A stretch of 64,000 nt of DNA from Margaritifera margaritifera. Its lineage: Eukaryota > Mollusca > Bivalvia > Unionida > Margaritiferidae. The DNA lies in assembly GCA_029931535.1 (NCBI GenBank), contig JAQPZY010001684.1, positions 5,177,501 to 5,241,500 on the forward strand, in the 5' to 3' direction. This document shows, one piece after another, positions 26,001 through 36,640 of the stretch. Within the stretch, counting starts at the first letter, position 1; every line of letters starts with the position of its first letter. The translations under genes were made by a program, and so were the position numbers. The notes beneath the pieces were generated by a model. The model saw only the letters and a list, made by a program, of their open reading frames with translations, had not been told where the DNA came from and did no database searches.

Positions 26001-26630
26001 TTTAAAGATAAAATATAATCTCAACAAAAATTATAATCGACATTTTCTGTTCCAATACCAACTGTTATCTTTAAAGGAAAGAGAATGTAGCACTAGTACT
26101 TAATGTCAGATGGCTGGCGCCAGTCTGGTACCAAACTTTTTTGCTTAAGATGTGTGGTAAAATCTATCATCAATAAACAAAATATTTTCATTATTTTATT
26201 CCACTCTGGTCTACCAGAGAGAACACGTGTGCCAATTTACCCGTTGAATCATGTGATGTGATCTCAGAAACAAACCACAAAAGAAACTTTCACAAATTAC
26301 CCGGACTGTTTTTCAATATGCGGATTTATCACCTACTTTTCGGAAGTGGAGAGGATTTGACAATATTGCAGGATTTATTTGTTCCTATTCATTGTGTAAT
26401 TTGTAGAATTTCTTTACATTTTATGGTTTTTCGTTAAAGCGCGTTCAGCCAATATATTATAGGTAAATGAATGAGTAATTTTATCAGCTCGTAAAATGTA
26501 TCCGCTGATCTTAAATTCAGAAATGTTAAATATTTTGGGATCGTTAATACAAACAATAATCTCTTTAGAAAACAATATATTTTACACCTCTTTTGTAATC
26601 AACAAACTGATGCGGTATATATGGATAATT
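23041..26630. other. Long unassigned AT-rich stretch
   Basis: No coding region, RNA or repeat array recognised over about 3.6 kb. An A-rich run (25205-25244) and a G-rich patch (about 25000) are the only compositional features. A minus-strand frame at 24049-24243 is not recognised. Confidence 0.45.
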
Positions 26631-26920
26631 ATAGATTAAAGTTCCTAGTAAAGAAATAATATAGGCTATTCATTGCCAAATAATAAATAGATTAAAGTGC
26701 CTAGTAAAGAAATAATATAGGCTATTCATTGCCAAATAATAAATAGATTAAAGTGCCTAGTAAAGAAATAATATAGGCTATTCATTGCCAAATAATAAAA
26801 AGATTTAAGTGCCTAGTAAAGAAATAATATAGGCTATTCATTGCCAAATAATAAATAGATTTAAGTGCCTAGTAAAGAAATAATATAGGCTATTCATTAC
26901 CAAATAATAAACAGAATAAA
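26631..26920. repeat. 56-bp minisatellite, about 5 copies
   Basis: The unit contains AAAGTGCCTAGTAAAGAAAT, then AATATAGGCTATTCATTGCC and AAATAATAAATAGATT. The phase positions 26634, 26690, 26746, 26802 and 26858 give an exact 56-bp period. Copies differ by only a few bases, so expansion is recent. 56 is not a multiple of three, which excludes a maintained protein repeat. Confidence 0.97.
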
Positions 26921-27925
26921 GTGCTGCTCATTGACGTTTTCAAAAATGTATTTATTCAGAATTTAGAACAAATTACATCCATGGAAATGCTCCAGATAAA
27001 GGTCACAAAATCATTGATAATGAGAATTCAAATATAATATATAATCATCAACGTTGAATCACAAAGAAAGGAGTCAATATGAAGGATGATTCATTACGTT
27101 TATCCCCTCTCAGTAAATACACAAACATGACGACCAAAAAGACTCCTTCGTGCACGAAATCCCACAGTCTAAGGACATATGCACGATGCCAGTCACTCTT
27201 CTCCTGAAATATTTTATTTTACATGCAACCAAGTATCATATGCATGAATTTGGACATCACAATCTACATGCTATTCATAATCTGACCGTCACTGAGACGT
27301 TCTGGACTTCCCACCCTTATCCTTATCTCCTATTTATTTATCAACCTATTAATCAACTTACGTTCTTTATTCGCCAACTTAGTTACTTTTTTCTTCATTA
27401 ATATCGAATCATGCAAACAAAGTAATCTTTACTACAATGCAATTAGGAAAAAGACGCGAATACTGCACAATGTACTGGGATAATTAATCCATATTGAAAA
27501 TTAATATGATCATTTTTCCCTAAATTGACATCAACTGTTATTCAAATAAATCAAATCAGAAGCTCTTCCGAATACGTTCTTTTGCGAATATAGTTGGAAA
27601 TCAGTATATGTCGATTAAAAAAGAGTAATACATTTTATTAGGACTGAAGCAAAATAATTTCCGTACCTGCGACTCGGGGCTAGAATAAATACCAATCTCA
27701 GTTAAATCATAATCTCGCCCCTGTAAAATAGATATGTCTCTTTCATCATTAAAACAATATCTTTTGCTTTCTCCATGATCAAAGAGGTTAACATGATGAT
27801 TGTACACATGTTATATTGAAGTAATTGTGATTTTGTTAGAAAACAATAATACATAAGATAAATTGATTGTTTGATATGTGTATGAACTATTTATACATCA
27901 TGTTCTACACTGTTTGTCATGCTTA
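26921..27925. other. Unassigned AT-rich sequence
   Basis: No feature recognised. Frames at 27150-27401 and 27601-27807 have no domain. Confidence 0.4.
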
Positions 27926-28446
27926 AATCAATTTTGCATCCTCACGGGTGTTAGTGTCCATTGGAAATCTATTTTACATCCTCACAGGTGTTAGTGTCCA
28001 TTGGAAATCAATTTTGCATCCTCACGGGTGTTAGTGTCCATTGGAAATCAATTTTGCATCCTCACGGGTGTTAGTGTCCATTGGAAATCTATTTTACATC
28101 CTCACAGGTGTTAGTGTCCATTGGAAATCAATTTTGCATCCTCACGGGTGTTAGTGTCCATTGGAAATCAATTTTGCATCCTCACGGGTGTTAGTGTCCA
28201 TTGGAAATCTATTTTACATCCTCACAGGTGTTAGTGTCCATTGGAAATCAATTTTACATCCTCACAGGTGTTAGTGTCCATTGGAAATCTATTTTACATC
28301 CTCACTTGTGCTAGTGTCCATTGGAAATCTATTTTACATCCTCACAGGTGTTAGTGTCCATTGGAAATCTATTTTACATCCTCACAGGTGTTAGTGTCCA
28401 TTGGAAATCTATTTTACATCCTCACAGGTGTTAGTGTCCATTGGAA
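27926..28446. repeat. 40-bp minisatellite, 13 copies with higher-order pattern
   Basis: The period is exactly 40 bp with no indels. Two subtypes differ at linked positions. A has ATCAATTTTGCATCCTCACGG and B has ATCTATTTTACATCCTCACAG at the same place. The order is A B A A B A A B, then a recombinant (A start, B remainder), then four B copies, one of them carrying TTGTGCTAG. The first eight copies follow a 120-bp A-B-A trimer, evidence that blocks of three expanded together, followed by single-unit expansion of B at the right edge. Non-coding: 40 is not a multiple of three. Confidence 0.97.
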
Positions 28447-29837
28447 TATGAAATACAACTTAATCTTATAAATTTTCGAAATCTCTGGAAAACCTTGCAT
28501 CAGCAACTTTGAAATCTTAACTTGGTCCTGATGTGGTTCCTAAGGTACTTGCAAGAACCATATAATAAAGAATGGATAGACAATACGAAAGAGGATGCAG
28601 ACGAAATTGGAAAAGGGTGCTTTATTAAAGAAAGATTTGTCTGCGTTATGGTGAACAAAGATGCATACATTTAAATGGTTAGCTTGATGAATCCTTTGAT
28701 CATTATGGCTGGAAAAAATCTGAATTATAAGACCATCGGAACTTGAGTAACTGAAATCTGTAATAAAATAATTTTAATTTTAAAAAAATTTTGGTTATGT
28801 CAACCATCATGAATAAACAGCTCGTTTTGTTTTGTTTAGTTTTTCAAAAAAATTTATATTTTGTCTGATGTTTAATCAAATTCACACAATAGCAGAATAT
28901 TTTCGTTGGAAAACAAAATTAGATTATTGTAATAAATTCTACACAAAATCAATGTTTTTCGCTCAAATTTCAAGTTAACCCTTTTTATCCGAGTTTTACT
29001 TTTGTAAATTTTAAATTGTTTCTCTACACTGCCTATAGCTTTGATGCGGTGTCTTGGTGCTATGAGAGATTACAATTCGTCGTTAGTTTTCTACTGCTTT
29101 AGATAGCTCCATGCATTGTACATTAGTTGATTAATGTAGCATCCCACGTTCTCTGTTCCGAAGTTAAAGGCGCACATACTTTATTAGTGAGAATATTGGA
29201 ACAGATACGGAATGAAAACTCATTTTAAAATGTATTGTTGAAGTGTGGATTCATTTTTGAATGAAATATCCAAACAAATTATAAACTTTTTCGTTTTTTA
29301 TCCCAAAGACGTGCCACTTGAAATAAGATACCACATTTATATCCATTTTATGGAAATAAAATGTTGGTGGGATTTACATGACAAAGTGAATGTTCATCAG
29401 AAAGATATGTTTTTCTACTGCCGAGATTGGATGATGGTCATGCGATACTTACATAATAATAAGCGTATGTATGCTTCATTAAACTCCTGAAGAGTAATCT
29501 TTGCACTGGACTGAATACAGATTTCTTGAGAGAAAGAGAGAGAGAGAGAACATTGTCACTATTAGACCCTGGTCATTTTGAGTAGTTTTCGGTTAATTTT
29601 TCAATATAATTGAATCTTAAAATAAAAACGAAAAGGATCACAATAAAGAAAAATCCTCAAGATTTCTCACGGCTACACATTTAGTACTTTTAAGATGCAT
29701 ACATGAATTTACATGACCTAGTCATTCGTCTCAATAGCTTCTTTCAGAGCAACCTCACCAATTTAAACCTTAGGATTAATCTAGCCACAGGTCAGGACGT
29801 GTTTCTGGGGAAACAATTAAGAAAATTCAACTTACTC
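28447..29837. other. Unassigned AT-rich sequence
   Basis: A plus-strand frame of 81 codons (29245-29490) with several Trp and Cys is protein-like, but I do not recognise it and no splice evidence supports it. A short GA tract lies at about 29531-29549. No repeats recognised. Confidence 0.4.
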
Positions 29838-30770
29838 TGCATCATAAGAAGCATCAGCATAGTTACTAATTACATGTCACGGAAATAGACAATTCAAAAG
29901 GTCATCAAATTCGAGGCTGAATTATCTACTTACTGATTTTAGTTAGGCAGGGTTCGATACAAGGTCGCTTAATTATGCTAGCTTCTGAGTAAGGCGACTA
30001 CCCTATGCCGCAACTGCGTGCTTACGGCGAATTCAATGTTTTCGATAATGGATGCGCTCTGACCTGCAGTCCTAAACATAACTCTCCAAATATCTAACAA
30101 GTGGTGAGAAATGGCAGATGAAACTTGAATTACTTTGGCAGATGTCGTTGACATTTTAACTACAACTATTATCGAATTATCAACGATATGATATTATGTG
30201 TTAAATACCTTGAAGTTTATCAATCCCCTACAAAACGTTATTGTCTAACAAAGGTTATCTCAAGCATCATGTTCCCAGTTTTTTTTAGATTAATGCATTA
30301 AGAAAGGGTTTTAGTCTGTAGGATTACATATGAACCGTGTTGCGTGTGTGGGTTGTATGTGTGAGCGTTATGTTTTAAGCCGTGTAACTATTGTATATAC
30401 CATTGCTTTGCTTGTTTTCGGAAGATACAATACTTCTCTCTGACACACAGTAAGAAACTTACTGAAAAACTGTCGGTTCAAGGTAAGCTACAATAAAGAC
30501 GCCATAAATTCAGCTCTTATATATTAGACTAAATTAAATATATTCAGCGAGCAATGATAAATGCAGCCTTCCACAACTTATATTTACTCTCTAAATTCAA
30601 CTCCTAAAGGATTAATTATAGGGCAAGCTCAACACCTATATAATTATGTAAAAGGCACTCATCTTTTTGAGGGTCATAGATTGATTTAAGAATTAATTTA
30701 CCGTGAAGTTTGTTGGCACGTATTGATTTTATAAAGCAAATTTATTGACTGAGTTATCAATGCTTCATTT
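29838..30770 (+). repeat. Dispersed duplicated block, copy 1
   Basis: About 930 bp aligns in direct orientation with 63087 to the end of the window. Landmarks in the same order: CACGGAAATAGACAATTCAA, TATGCTAGC, TTTGGCAGATGTCGTTG, TTATCAATCCCCTACA, CATAAATTCAGCTC, TTAATTTACCGTGAAG and TTTATTGACTGAGTTATCAA. This copy has about 60 bp (around 30010-30070) that the second lacks. No coding frame is conserved between copies. It could be part of a non-autonomous transposon or LTR, or a segmental duplication. Confidence 0.85.
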
Positions 30771-30914
30771 ACTACTCAGTTGGTGAGGATGAAATCAAAT
30801 ATTATAAATAGTATTTACTAACTAATGGGCTGGTTAGTAAAGAAATAACACGTGTTTGAATCTTGATAAAACCAAAGGTTATTTTTTCACTTTTCAGAGA
30901 ATAAGATTGGGACT
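30771..30914. other. Unassigned spacer
   Basis: No feature recognised. Confidence 0.4.
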
Positions 30915-31027
30915 ACGTGATCCAACCTGGATGGGTGCTTGCACGTGATCCAACCTTGATGGGTGCTTGCACGTGATCCAACCTGGATGGGTGCTTGCAC
31001 GTGATCCAACCTGGATGGGTGCTTGCA
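30915..31027. repeat. 28-bp minisatellite, 4 copies, with E-box cores
   Basis: The unit ACGTGATCCAACCTGGATGG plus GTGCTTGC is repeated four times, nearly identical. Each junction creates GCACGTGATC, i.e. the palindromic E-box CACGTG, three times at 28-bp spacing. Whether any factor binds is unknown. Confidence 0.95.
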
Positions 31028-31469
31028 AGTGTTTGTAACTTCGTGCAATCACACCGCACTGTTTCAAACATTACAAGAGGGCAGAGAAGGAGATTCAATG
31101 CTTGTATATAGAAGATTTCTGATATTAGATTTGAATTCTCGTGAATGGATTCTTTTAATATGGATTATCCGTCGTCATTTATTGCACCTCCATCCAGTTT
31201 GATCGGATGTACTTGAAAATGGACATTAATATCCCTCTTTTCGACGAATTAGGATAAAGTTCATCGATTTCATGAGAAAACAGCATTAAAAATAATTTCG
31301 AATTAATGCAGCTAAAAATTTAAAACTATGTAGGTTCAGCATAGCTGGCTGTCAGTGGATATCTCAGCTTACCATTTTTAACTCCACCCATTACGAACTC
31401 AATTCTCCCTGACCCCCCACCCCCCCACCCTTTTTTTTTAAACCACAGTTGAGAATCGTCGTTTGCACT
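31028..31469. other. Unassigned spacer with C- and T-runs
   Basis: A C-rich run then T-run lies near 31415-31440. Nothing else recognised. Confidence 0.4.
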
Positions 31470-31900
31470 AGTCATCATCATCAGCATCATCATCATCATC
31501 ATCATCATCATTCTATCCTTTTGCGCCTAGTGCGTCACATAGAGCAGGACCCATCACACGCCATCTTCCTCTGTCCTGGGCCACAGCAGTCATCTCGTCT
31601 AGTGTTTCAAGACCTGCAGTTTTTCCCTCTCTTAAGAGTGTTCTTTTCATGGATTTTTTTGGTCTTCCCCTTTTTCTCATACCAGGTGTGTTCCATTTAA
31701 TTGCTGTTTTCGATACTTACTCTGATGCCATTCTCAGCACATGGCCCAGGTATGTCCATCTCTTCCTTCTGATGATTGTCGAGATAAATTCCTGTTGGCA
31801 CTCCTCTCTTATTTCTTGCCACTATTGTGTTCTTTTCAATGTGTTCCTCTTATCTTTCTGAGACATTTGTTCTCAAAAGAGTTCGCACTAGTACGTCGCT
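31470..31900 (-). pseudogene. Non-LTR retrotransposon 3' end with trinucleotide tail
   Basis: On the minus strand a frame reads YLGHVLRMASE (about 31725-31760), one stop, then RKRGRPKKS (about 31650), LETLDEMTAVAQDRGRWR and ALCDALGAKG, followed by a TAG and then a (GAT)n tract at about 31470-31510. This is the conserved C-terminus of a family of animal LINE ORF2 proteins, which ends in a Q-DR-x-WR motif. A trinucleotide microsatellite as 3' tail is typical. Only the last roughly 90 codons are well preserved and there is one in-frame stop. The copy is 5'-truncated. Confidence 0.75.
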
Positions 31901-32901
31901 TTAATTCGTCATCAAGTGATTCAGATCTCTAAATATAACAAATGTGTAGGACTTAACACGCGCACCCCCACACCAATGGTAGTGCGAATGAACCCACAGG
32001 TTATATGTTTCATCCTTCCTTCGCTCTGATTATTTACAACTGTCAACATCTCACGGACTGAACACCTCCGCCAAATAGTTCATTGAATATTTAGTCGTAA
32101 TAATATTTGAGCCGTTTATGCTTATACTTGAAATGAACAATAACTGCAAATGTACATTTTTTAAAAATAAACTTATTTTGCGTTTTACAAGATTCTTGTA
32201 ATTTATTGAGAATTTGATAGTGATAAATGAGGCAAAGTGAAATGAACTTTAGAATAGATTGGTTTGCAGGTGAAACTTTGAGGACATCGTAGATTTAACT
32301 TAACCCGAAAGAAGAAAAAACGAGCAAATATCTCTTCTTGTTGACACAACCTGTTTTATACTTAATTATTTAATCATTGTTAAAGATGAATTGACATTTG
32401 AAACAGTTGTTTTGATAAAGAGAAAAAATAATGTATAACCATATTCACATGTTGACATTGAAATTCAAAATGTATCTTATGTCTCTGCAAATTATCAGTA
32501 CCAAATCATCTAATCAATGATATTATATTGGCAAGAAAAAAGTAGTGTACTGTAACCAATGAGTAATCTAAAATTTACACTCACAATGAATTAATTATAG
32601 GTCAAACTACATATCACTGTAATTATTCAAGGCATCGTATAACATTAAATTAGAGACTACAAGAGAATATTTCAACCATAAGGTTTAGTTGCACGAAGAA
32701 CACATTACAAAAAGCAATTGGATTCAAAACAGGTTATAATAACGTATGAGTTCCTCTACATTATAATAGTCATCATCATAGATACAATGTGCCAAGGTAA
32801 TCCACAATAAAATTAACAATCTAGAGATGGGGGGGGGGGTATAGAGCTATAAACAAAATGATATGATTATGTGTGTGTTTGGAGCAGTCTGATTAGAATC
32901 G
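31901..32901. other. Unassigned AT-rich sequence
   Basis: A run of G near 32829 is the only notable element. Confidence 0.4.
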
Positions 32902-33163
32902 CGATCTACTTATAATAAGGAGATCTGACAGGCACCGATATATAGAACTCTACCTGTAATAATGAGATCTGACAGGCACTTATACATAGAACTCTACTTA
33001 TAATAAGGAGATCTGACAGGCACTGATATATAGAACTCTACTTATAATAAGGAGATCTGACAGGCACCGATATATAGAACTCTACTTATGATAATGATAT
33101 ATGACATGCACTGATATATAGAACTCTACTTATAATAAGAAGATCTGACCTGCACCGATAAAG
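32902..33163. repeat. 44-bp minisatellite, about 6 copies
   Basis: Unit: AACTCTACTTATAATAAGGA plus GATCTGACAGGCAC and CGATATATAG, with a 44-bp period. Copies vary moderately (AAGGAG/AATGAG/AATGAT, CACCG/CACTG). Confidence 0.96.
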
Positions 33164-33540
33164 GTTCATATTCTAGTGACCTTTGGAATTCCCGCTCCAC
33201 TTACTTTTAGTAATATATCTGATAAAGCGTTGAATTTCATTACAGGGAGAGTAATAGTTAGGAACTTTATATTCCAAAAGACGTTTTTAATTTTCATAAA
33301 TCTGAAATCTGTAACATGATTGGTGAATCTAAAGGTCATTGTCATATTATAAACAGAAGGTGACCTTGTATCCTCGTATAGGTGTCCGTATCTCCTTTAT
33401 ATCGGAGATCTCAATTCTTGTCAGATTGGTGTTTCGAAAAAAATAGATACATTTTGTTCAGTTCAGTTGCTAGTGTTTAACGTACGCAGAGCAGAATCTA
33501 ATTGGATCGCTTCTAGCCATGTAAACCGGGTGCAGATCGG
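33164..33540. other. Unassigned spacer
   Basis: No feature recognised. Confidence 0.4.
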
Positions 33541-33652
33541 GGGTGGGGGTGGGGTGGGTGGGGATTACATCCCACAGACCCACTGCCTACTTGTTTAGCC
33601 CCATCCCCACCCCCACTCCCAAACGATATTCCTAGACCCGCCCTTGTAAACC
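33541..33652 (-). mobile_element. hAT-like MITE end, copy 2
   Basis: Reverse-complement relative of 22928-23040, sharing CTAAACAAGTAG, GTCTGTGGGATG and the flanking G-rich tract. Both G-rich and C-rich strands are present within 100 bp, so the region could fold on itself. Confidence 0.55.
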
Positions 33653-33661
33653 GCTGTAAAT

Positions 33662-33748
33662 GTTCCAGACTTTGAGAATTATAAAACCAACATTCACAGA
33701 AAAAATTGAACTCTGAGAATTATAAAACCAACATTCACAGAAAAAATT
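33662..33748. repeat. 41-bp tandem duplication
   Basis: GAGAATTATAAAACCAACAT plus TCACAGAAAAAATTGAAC is present twice, identical over about 40 bp. This is a very recent duplication. Confidence 0.95.
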
Positions 33749-33902
33749 GAACTAATTATTGGCGGGACACCTGCACTTACAAGGGGGGTCTTCGACTAAG
33801 TTTGCACAATACAAATTGTAATTTAAAGCACAACTTTTGTGTCAAAAACATGCGAGAAAAACGGAGTATTTCCTATCGCCACAAGAGCTGTAGGTTGGTT
33901 GG

Positions 33903-33962
33903 TTGGTTTAAATCCTTGGATTACGAGTCCAACGCTCTTCCAAATAATCTACCGCGGCTCTA
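33903..33962 (-). mobile_element. Degraded tRNA-derived SINE head
   Basis: On the minus strand, GAGCCGCGGTAG then TTGGAAGAGCGTTGGACTCG, TAATCCAAGGATTTAAACC. The A-box half and the anticodon stem-loop (loop with CGT, Thr-like) are visible. The B box is damaged (TTTAAACC instead of GGTTCGAACC). It cannot be a working tRNA. Confidence 0.55.
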
Positions 33963-34556
33963 AGAAAGGTAATAAAAGGTTTGAATAGGAAGAATTGGAT
34001 GCATCTTTTATAAAGTTTTCTACAGTTTAATTATTTCTAACTTAAGGAATGAGGTTTTCCCAACGTTTGAGTGTGGAGAGTATGTAGGACTTTTTAAATA
34101 TAGTTGTATGTACTTGATAGTGTACAAGAATGAAAGCATTTCAACATTTATGGCCACTGACGCTTTTAACATAGGGTGGTAACGAGTGTTTGATTGTGTG
34201 TGATTTTACAAAATGTTTAGAGGGTTTGGTTTTTTTGGGGGGTTTTGGGGTTGGTTTTTTTTCCCCTAACAGAAACAGATTTCCATCCAGTTTCATAATA
34301 TAGAAACCTCTAATAGCATACATAATGTCATCCCTTGTAACATTTGATTGACAGAGTACAAATACATATGGGATTTGCGTGACTTTGTGGACTCTTCCGA
34401 CACACTTCATCATATACTAATAAGTATTAGACAATTTTCAAATAGGAAAAAGTTGTTCTATAATCTTGAAATTCTTGAATATGTTGATCGATGGATGTGA
34501 GGTTCCTTGCTATGTGCCAGGAGCTTTTCCAATGCTATTCTTATAAAAAAAAATGT
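33963..34556. other. Unassigned sequence
   Basis: A T-then-G alternating stretch (TTTTTTTGGGGGGTTTTGGGG) lies at about 34223-34262. No gene recognised. Confidence 0.4.
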
Positions 34557-34559
34557 GTC

Positions 34560-34597
<38 letters not shown>
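34557..34597. repeat. (TC)n microsatellite
   Basis: About 40 bp of TC with one interruption. Confidence 0.97.
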
Positions 34598-35236
34598 GAG
34601 ATTACACATCTTTCTCCCATACTTATTTATAGTTATCTATAACTCTTTGGAAATATTTCAATGGTATCCCATGAATAAAAAGAAAACAAGAACTTGGCCT
34701 AGTTAGAAAACCGCATATGTCTCTCTGAAATACAAGTATATTTATTTATTGGTGCATACTGATTTGTTTTTCGTCACGGAATACCTTTTAGGCAGGTATG
34801 ATGTGAAAACGTTATTTTTCCATCTTCTTTTCCATCATGATGTGCCTATCTACATTGAATATTTCAAATAGAAGCATGTAGTGACCGTAACAGTGAAACC
34901 TATAGTGACTGTAATAGTGAAAAATGAAAGTATAATTTAAGCACCTTTTTTATTAATGAAGTCTGTGTCAAATTCTTGTGAAATCCGTCGTTAGTGAATT
35001 TAGAGTGACTATTGATGTGTATAACTTGTGACAGTGTTTTTTTTTATTTTGTTATATTTTTTTATTTATTGTATACCTATCCATTTTCTACCCAAAATGA
35101 GCCGGAATTTTACCCTAAAATCCCAAAAGCAAGAAAACGATAACTTAGAGTGAGTGTATGTATTGTAATTTTGCAATAGTTTTAGCACGTGTCATTTTGA
35201 TAGCTACAATATTGAAACTGATTAAATAGCATTTTT
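34598..35236. other. Unassigned sequence
   Basis: A short imperfect direct repeat built on TAGTGAC-GTAA-AGTGAAA lies at about 34880-34925. Otherwise nothing recognised. Confidence 0.4.
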
Positions 35237-35490
35237 GGTGATTTTCAATTATTCCATGTACCTCTAACCTTTTATATCATTAGTGTACAGTTTTCTTCAC
35301 AATTATTCCATGTACATCAGACGCTTAATAACAATAATCTACACTTTTCTTTACAATTATTCCATGTACATCAGACGTTTAATATCAATAGTCTACGGTT
35401 TTCTTGACAATTATTCCATGTACATCAGACGCTTACTATCAATAGTCTACAGTTTTCTTGACAATTATTCCATGTACATCAGACGTTATT
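35237..35490. repeat. 54-bp minisatellite, about 4.5 copies
   Basis: CCATGTACATCAGACG recurs at an exact 54-bp spacing (35309, 35363, 35417, 35471) in a unit that also holds TTTTCTTGACAATTATT. Because 54 is 18 codons, one frame stays open and reads repeated NYSMYIRR. No signal or domain indicates a real protein. The leftmost copy is degenerate. Confidence 0.96.
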
Positions 35491-35685
35491 ATCAATGGTC
35501 ACACTCTGTTTGGTTCAGAGTGGTAAATACTTTTCTCTACCTTTCCATAAAATTTGCAGTGAAATAATTTCATATTTGAGCCTGATATTGATAATGTTAA
35601 AGTGTTGGTTCATTTTATTTAGATATTTTGCGGCGAGGTAAATAATGATAGAAACGAATGTAATTATAATAAATGCTTTGACGAT

Positions 35686-35850
35686 AAAGAATATATTCGC
35701 ATGGTAATGAATATATCTGAATGACGATACAAATATGTTTTCTGTGATAATGAATACATCTGAATGTCGATAACGACTATGTTCACATGATATTGGATAT
35801 ATCTGAATAACGAAAAAAATATGTTTGCATAAGAAAAGCGAATGTGCAAA
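35686..35850. repeat. 43-bp degenerate minisatellite, about 4 copies
   Basis: Unit of the type TAATGAATATATCTGAATGA plus CGATACAAATATGTTTGCATG. Copies are more diverged than in the neighbouring 54-bp array. The minus-strand frame across it is compositional. Confidence 0.85.
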
Positions 35851-36056
35851 AAGGATGAGGAATATACTAATGTTTTTATTTTCTTTTATCTCATAGGCTG
35901 ATATTGCCAACTATATGTTATTAACATATATGATTGACAGAATAAAATGCAATTACCAATAGAAATCTTAGTGGGTTTTGTTTTTCCATCTACTACATGA
36001 CTTTAAAGCAGAAAATCGTCGTACAAAAATGGTAGGAAAGATACGCATATTGTGTG
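35851..36056. other. Unassigned spacer
   Basis: No feature recognised. Confidence 0.4.
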
Positions 36057-36552
36057 TGGAGTAAGAATATTATCATACAAGTTAGAGAATTTTTTATTCG
36101 TACTCTAAAATTATCTAACCCGTATGATAATACTCTTTCTCCATATTTAAAAATTCATTTCATATTATCACGCATCCTCTTGTAGGATCGAGGGATAGCA
36201 CTTTCCGTATTTTTGGTGTATATTTGTAATTCTCTATAATAACTAGTATATGCCTCGAATCCGAAGTGACTGTGTACTTAGATTAGAATTAATTACTAGG
36301 TCGATATGCGAGTATGTCTGCTAGGCACAAATGCCTACATAAGCGACTTTGATTTATTCTTTTGGGGAAATGTGCGCATAGTCGAGGGGGTATAGATGTT
36401 GGTGCGTGCAGGCAAAGCGATGGGTGTCGTAAGCCGCGGACTCGGTTTCGAATCTCAGTGAAGTACGAATAAAACATGATCTAACCTTTTTGATAATATT
36501 CGTTCTCCACATTTAAAAATTCCCTTCATACTTCATATTAAAACGCATCCTC
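36057..36552. mobile_element. Composite of inverted and direct repeats with a tRNA-like segment
   Basis: 36057-36096 and 36104-36147 are imperfect inverted arms built on GAATATTATCATAC and GTATGATAATACTC. The right arm and its flank (TTTAAAAATTC, ACGCATCCTC) recur in direct orientation at 36466-36552. Between them, 36385-36450 has an A-box-like TAGTCGAGGGGG and a B-box-like GGTTTCGAATC. The layout suggests a short non-autonomous element with tRNA-like head and repeated ends, but identity is uncertain. Confidence 0.4.
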
Positions 36553-36560
36553 CTTTGTTT

Positions 36561-36586
36561 GCTCTCTCTCTCGCTCTCTCTCTCTC

Positions 36587-36625
<39 letters not shown>

Positions 36626-36640
36626 CTGTGTGTGTGTGCG
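36561..36640. repeat. Compound microsatellite (TC)n-(TA)n-(TG)n
   Basis: Three dinucleotide tracts in succession, ending near 36640. Confidence 0.97.

Noticed and set aside
27926..28446. CRISPR-like array (regular 40-bp repeats)
   Set aside because: No unique spacers; units are head-to-tail without interruption, in a eukaryotic context.
35283..35567. 94-codon frame with 18-residue repeats as a repeat protein
   Set aside because: The 54-bp minisatellite is divisible by three, so the frame is open by arithmetic; neighbouring arrays with other unit lengths show no coding constraint.
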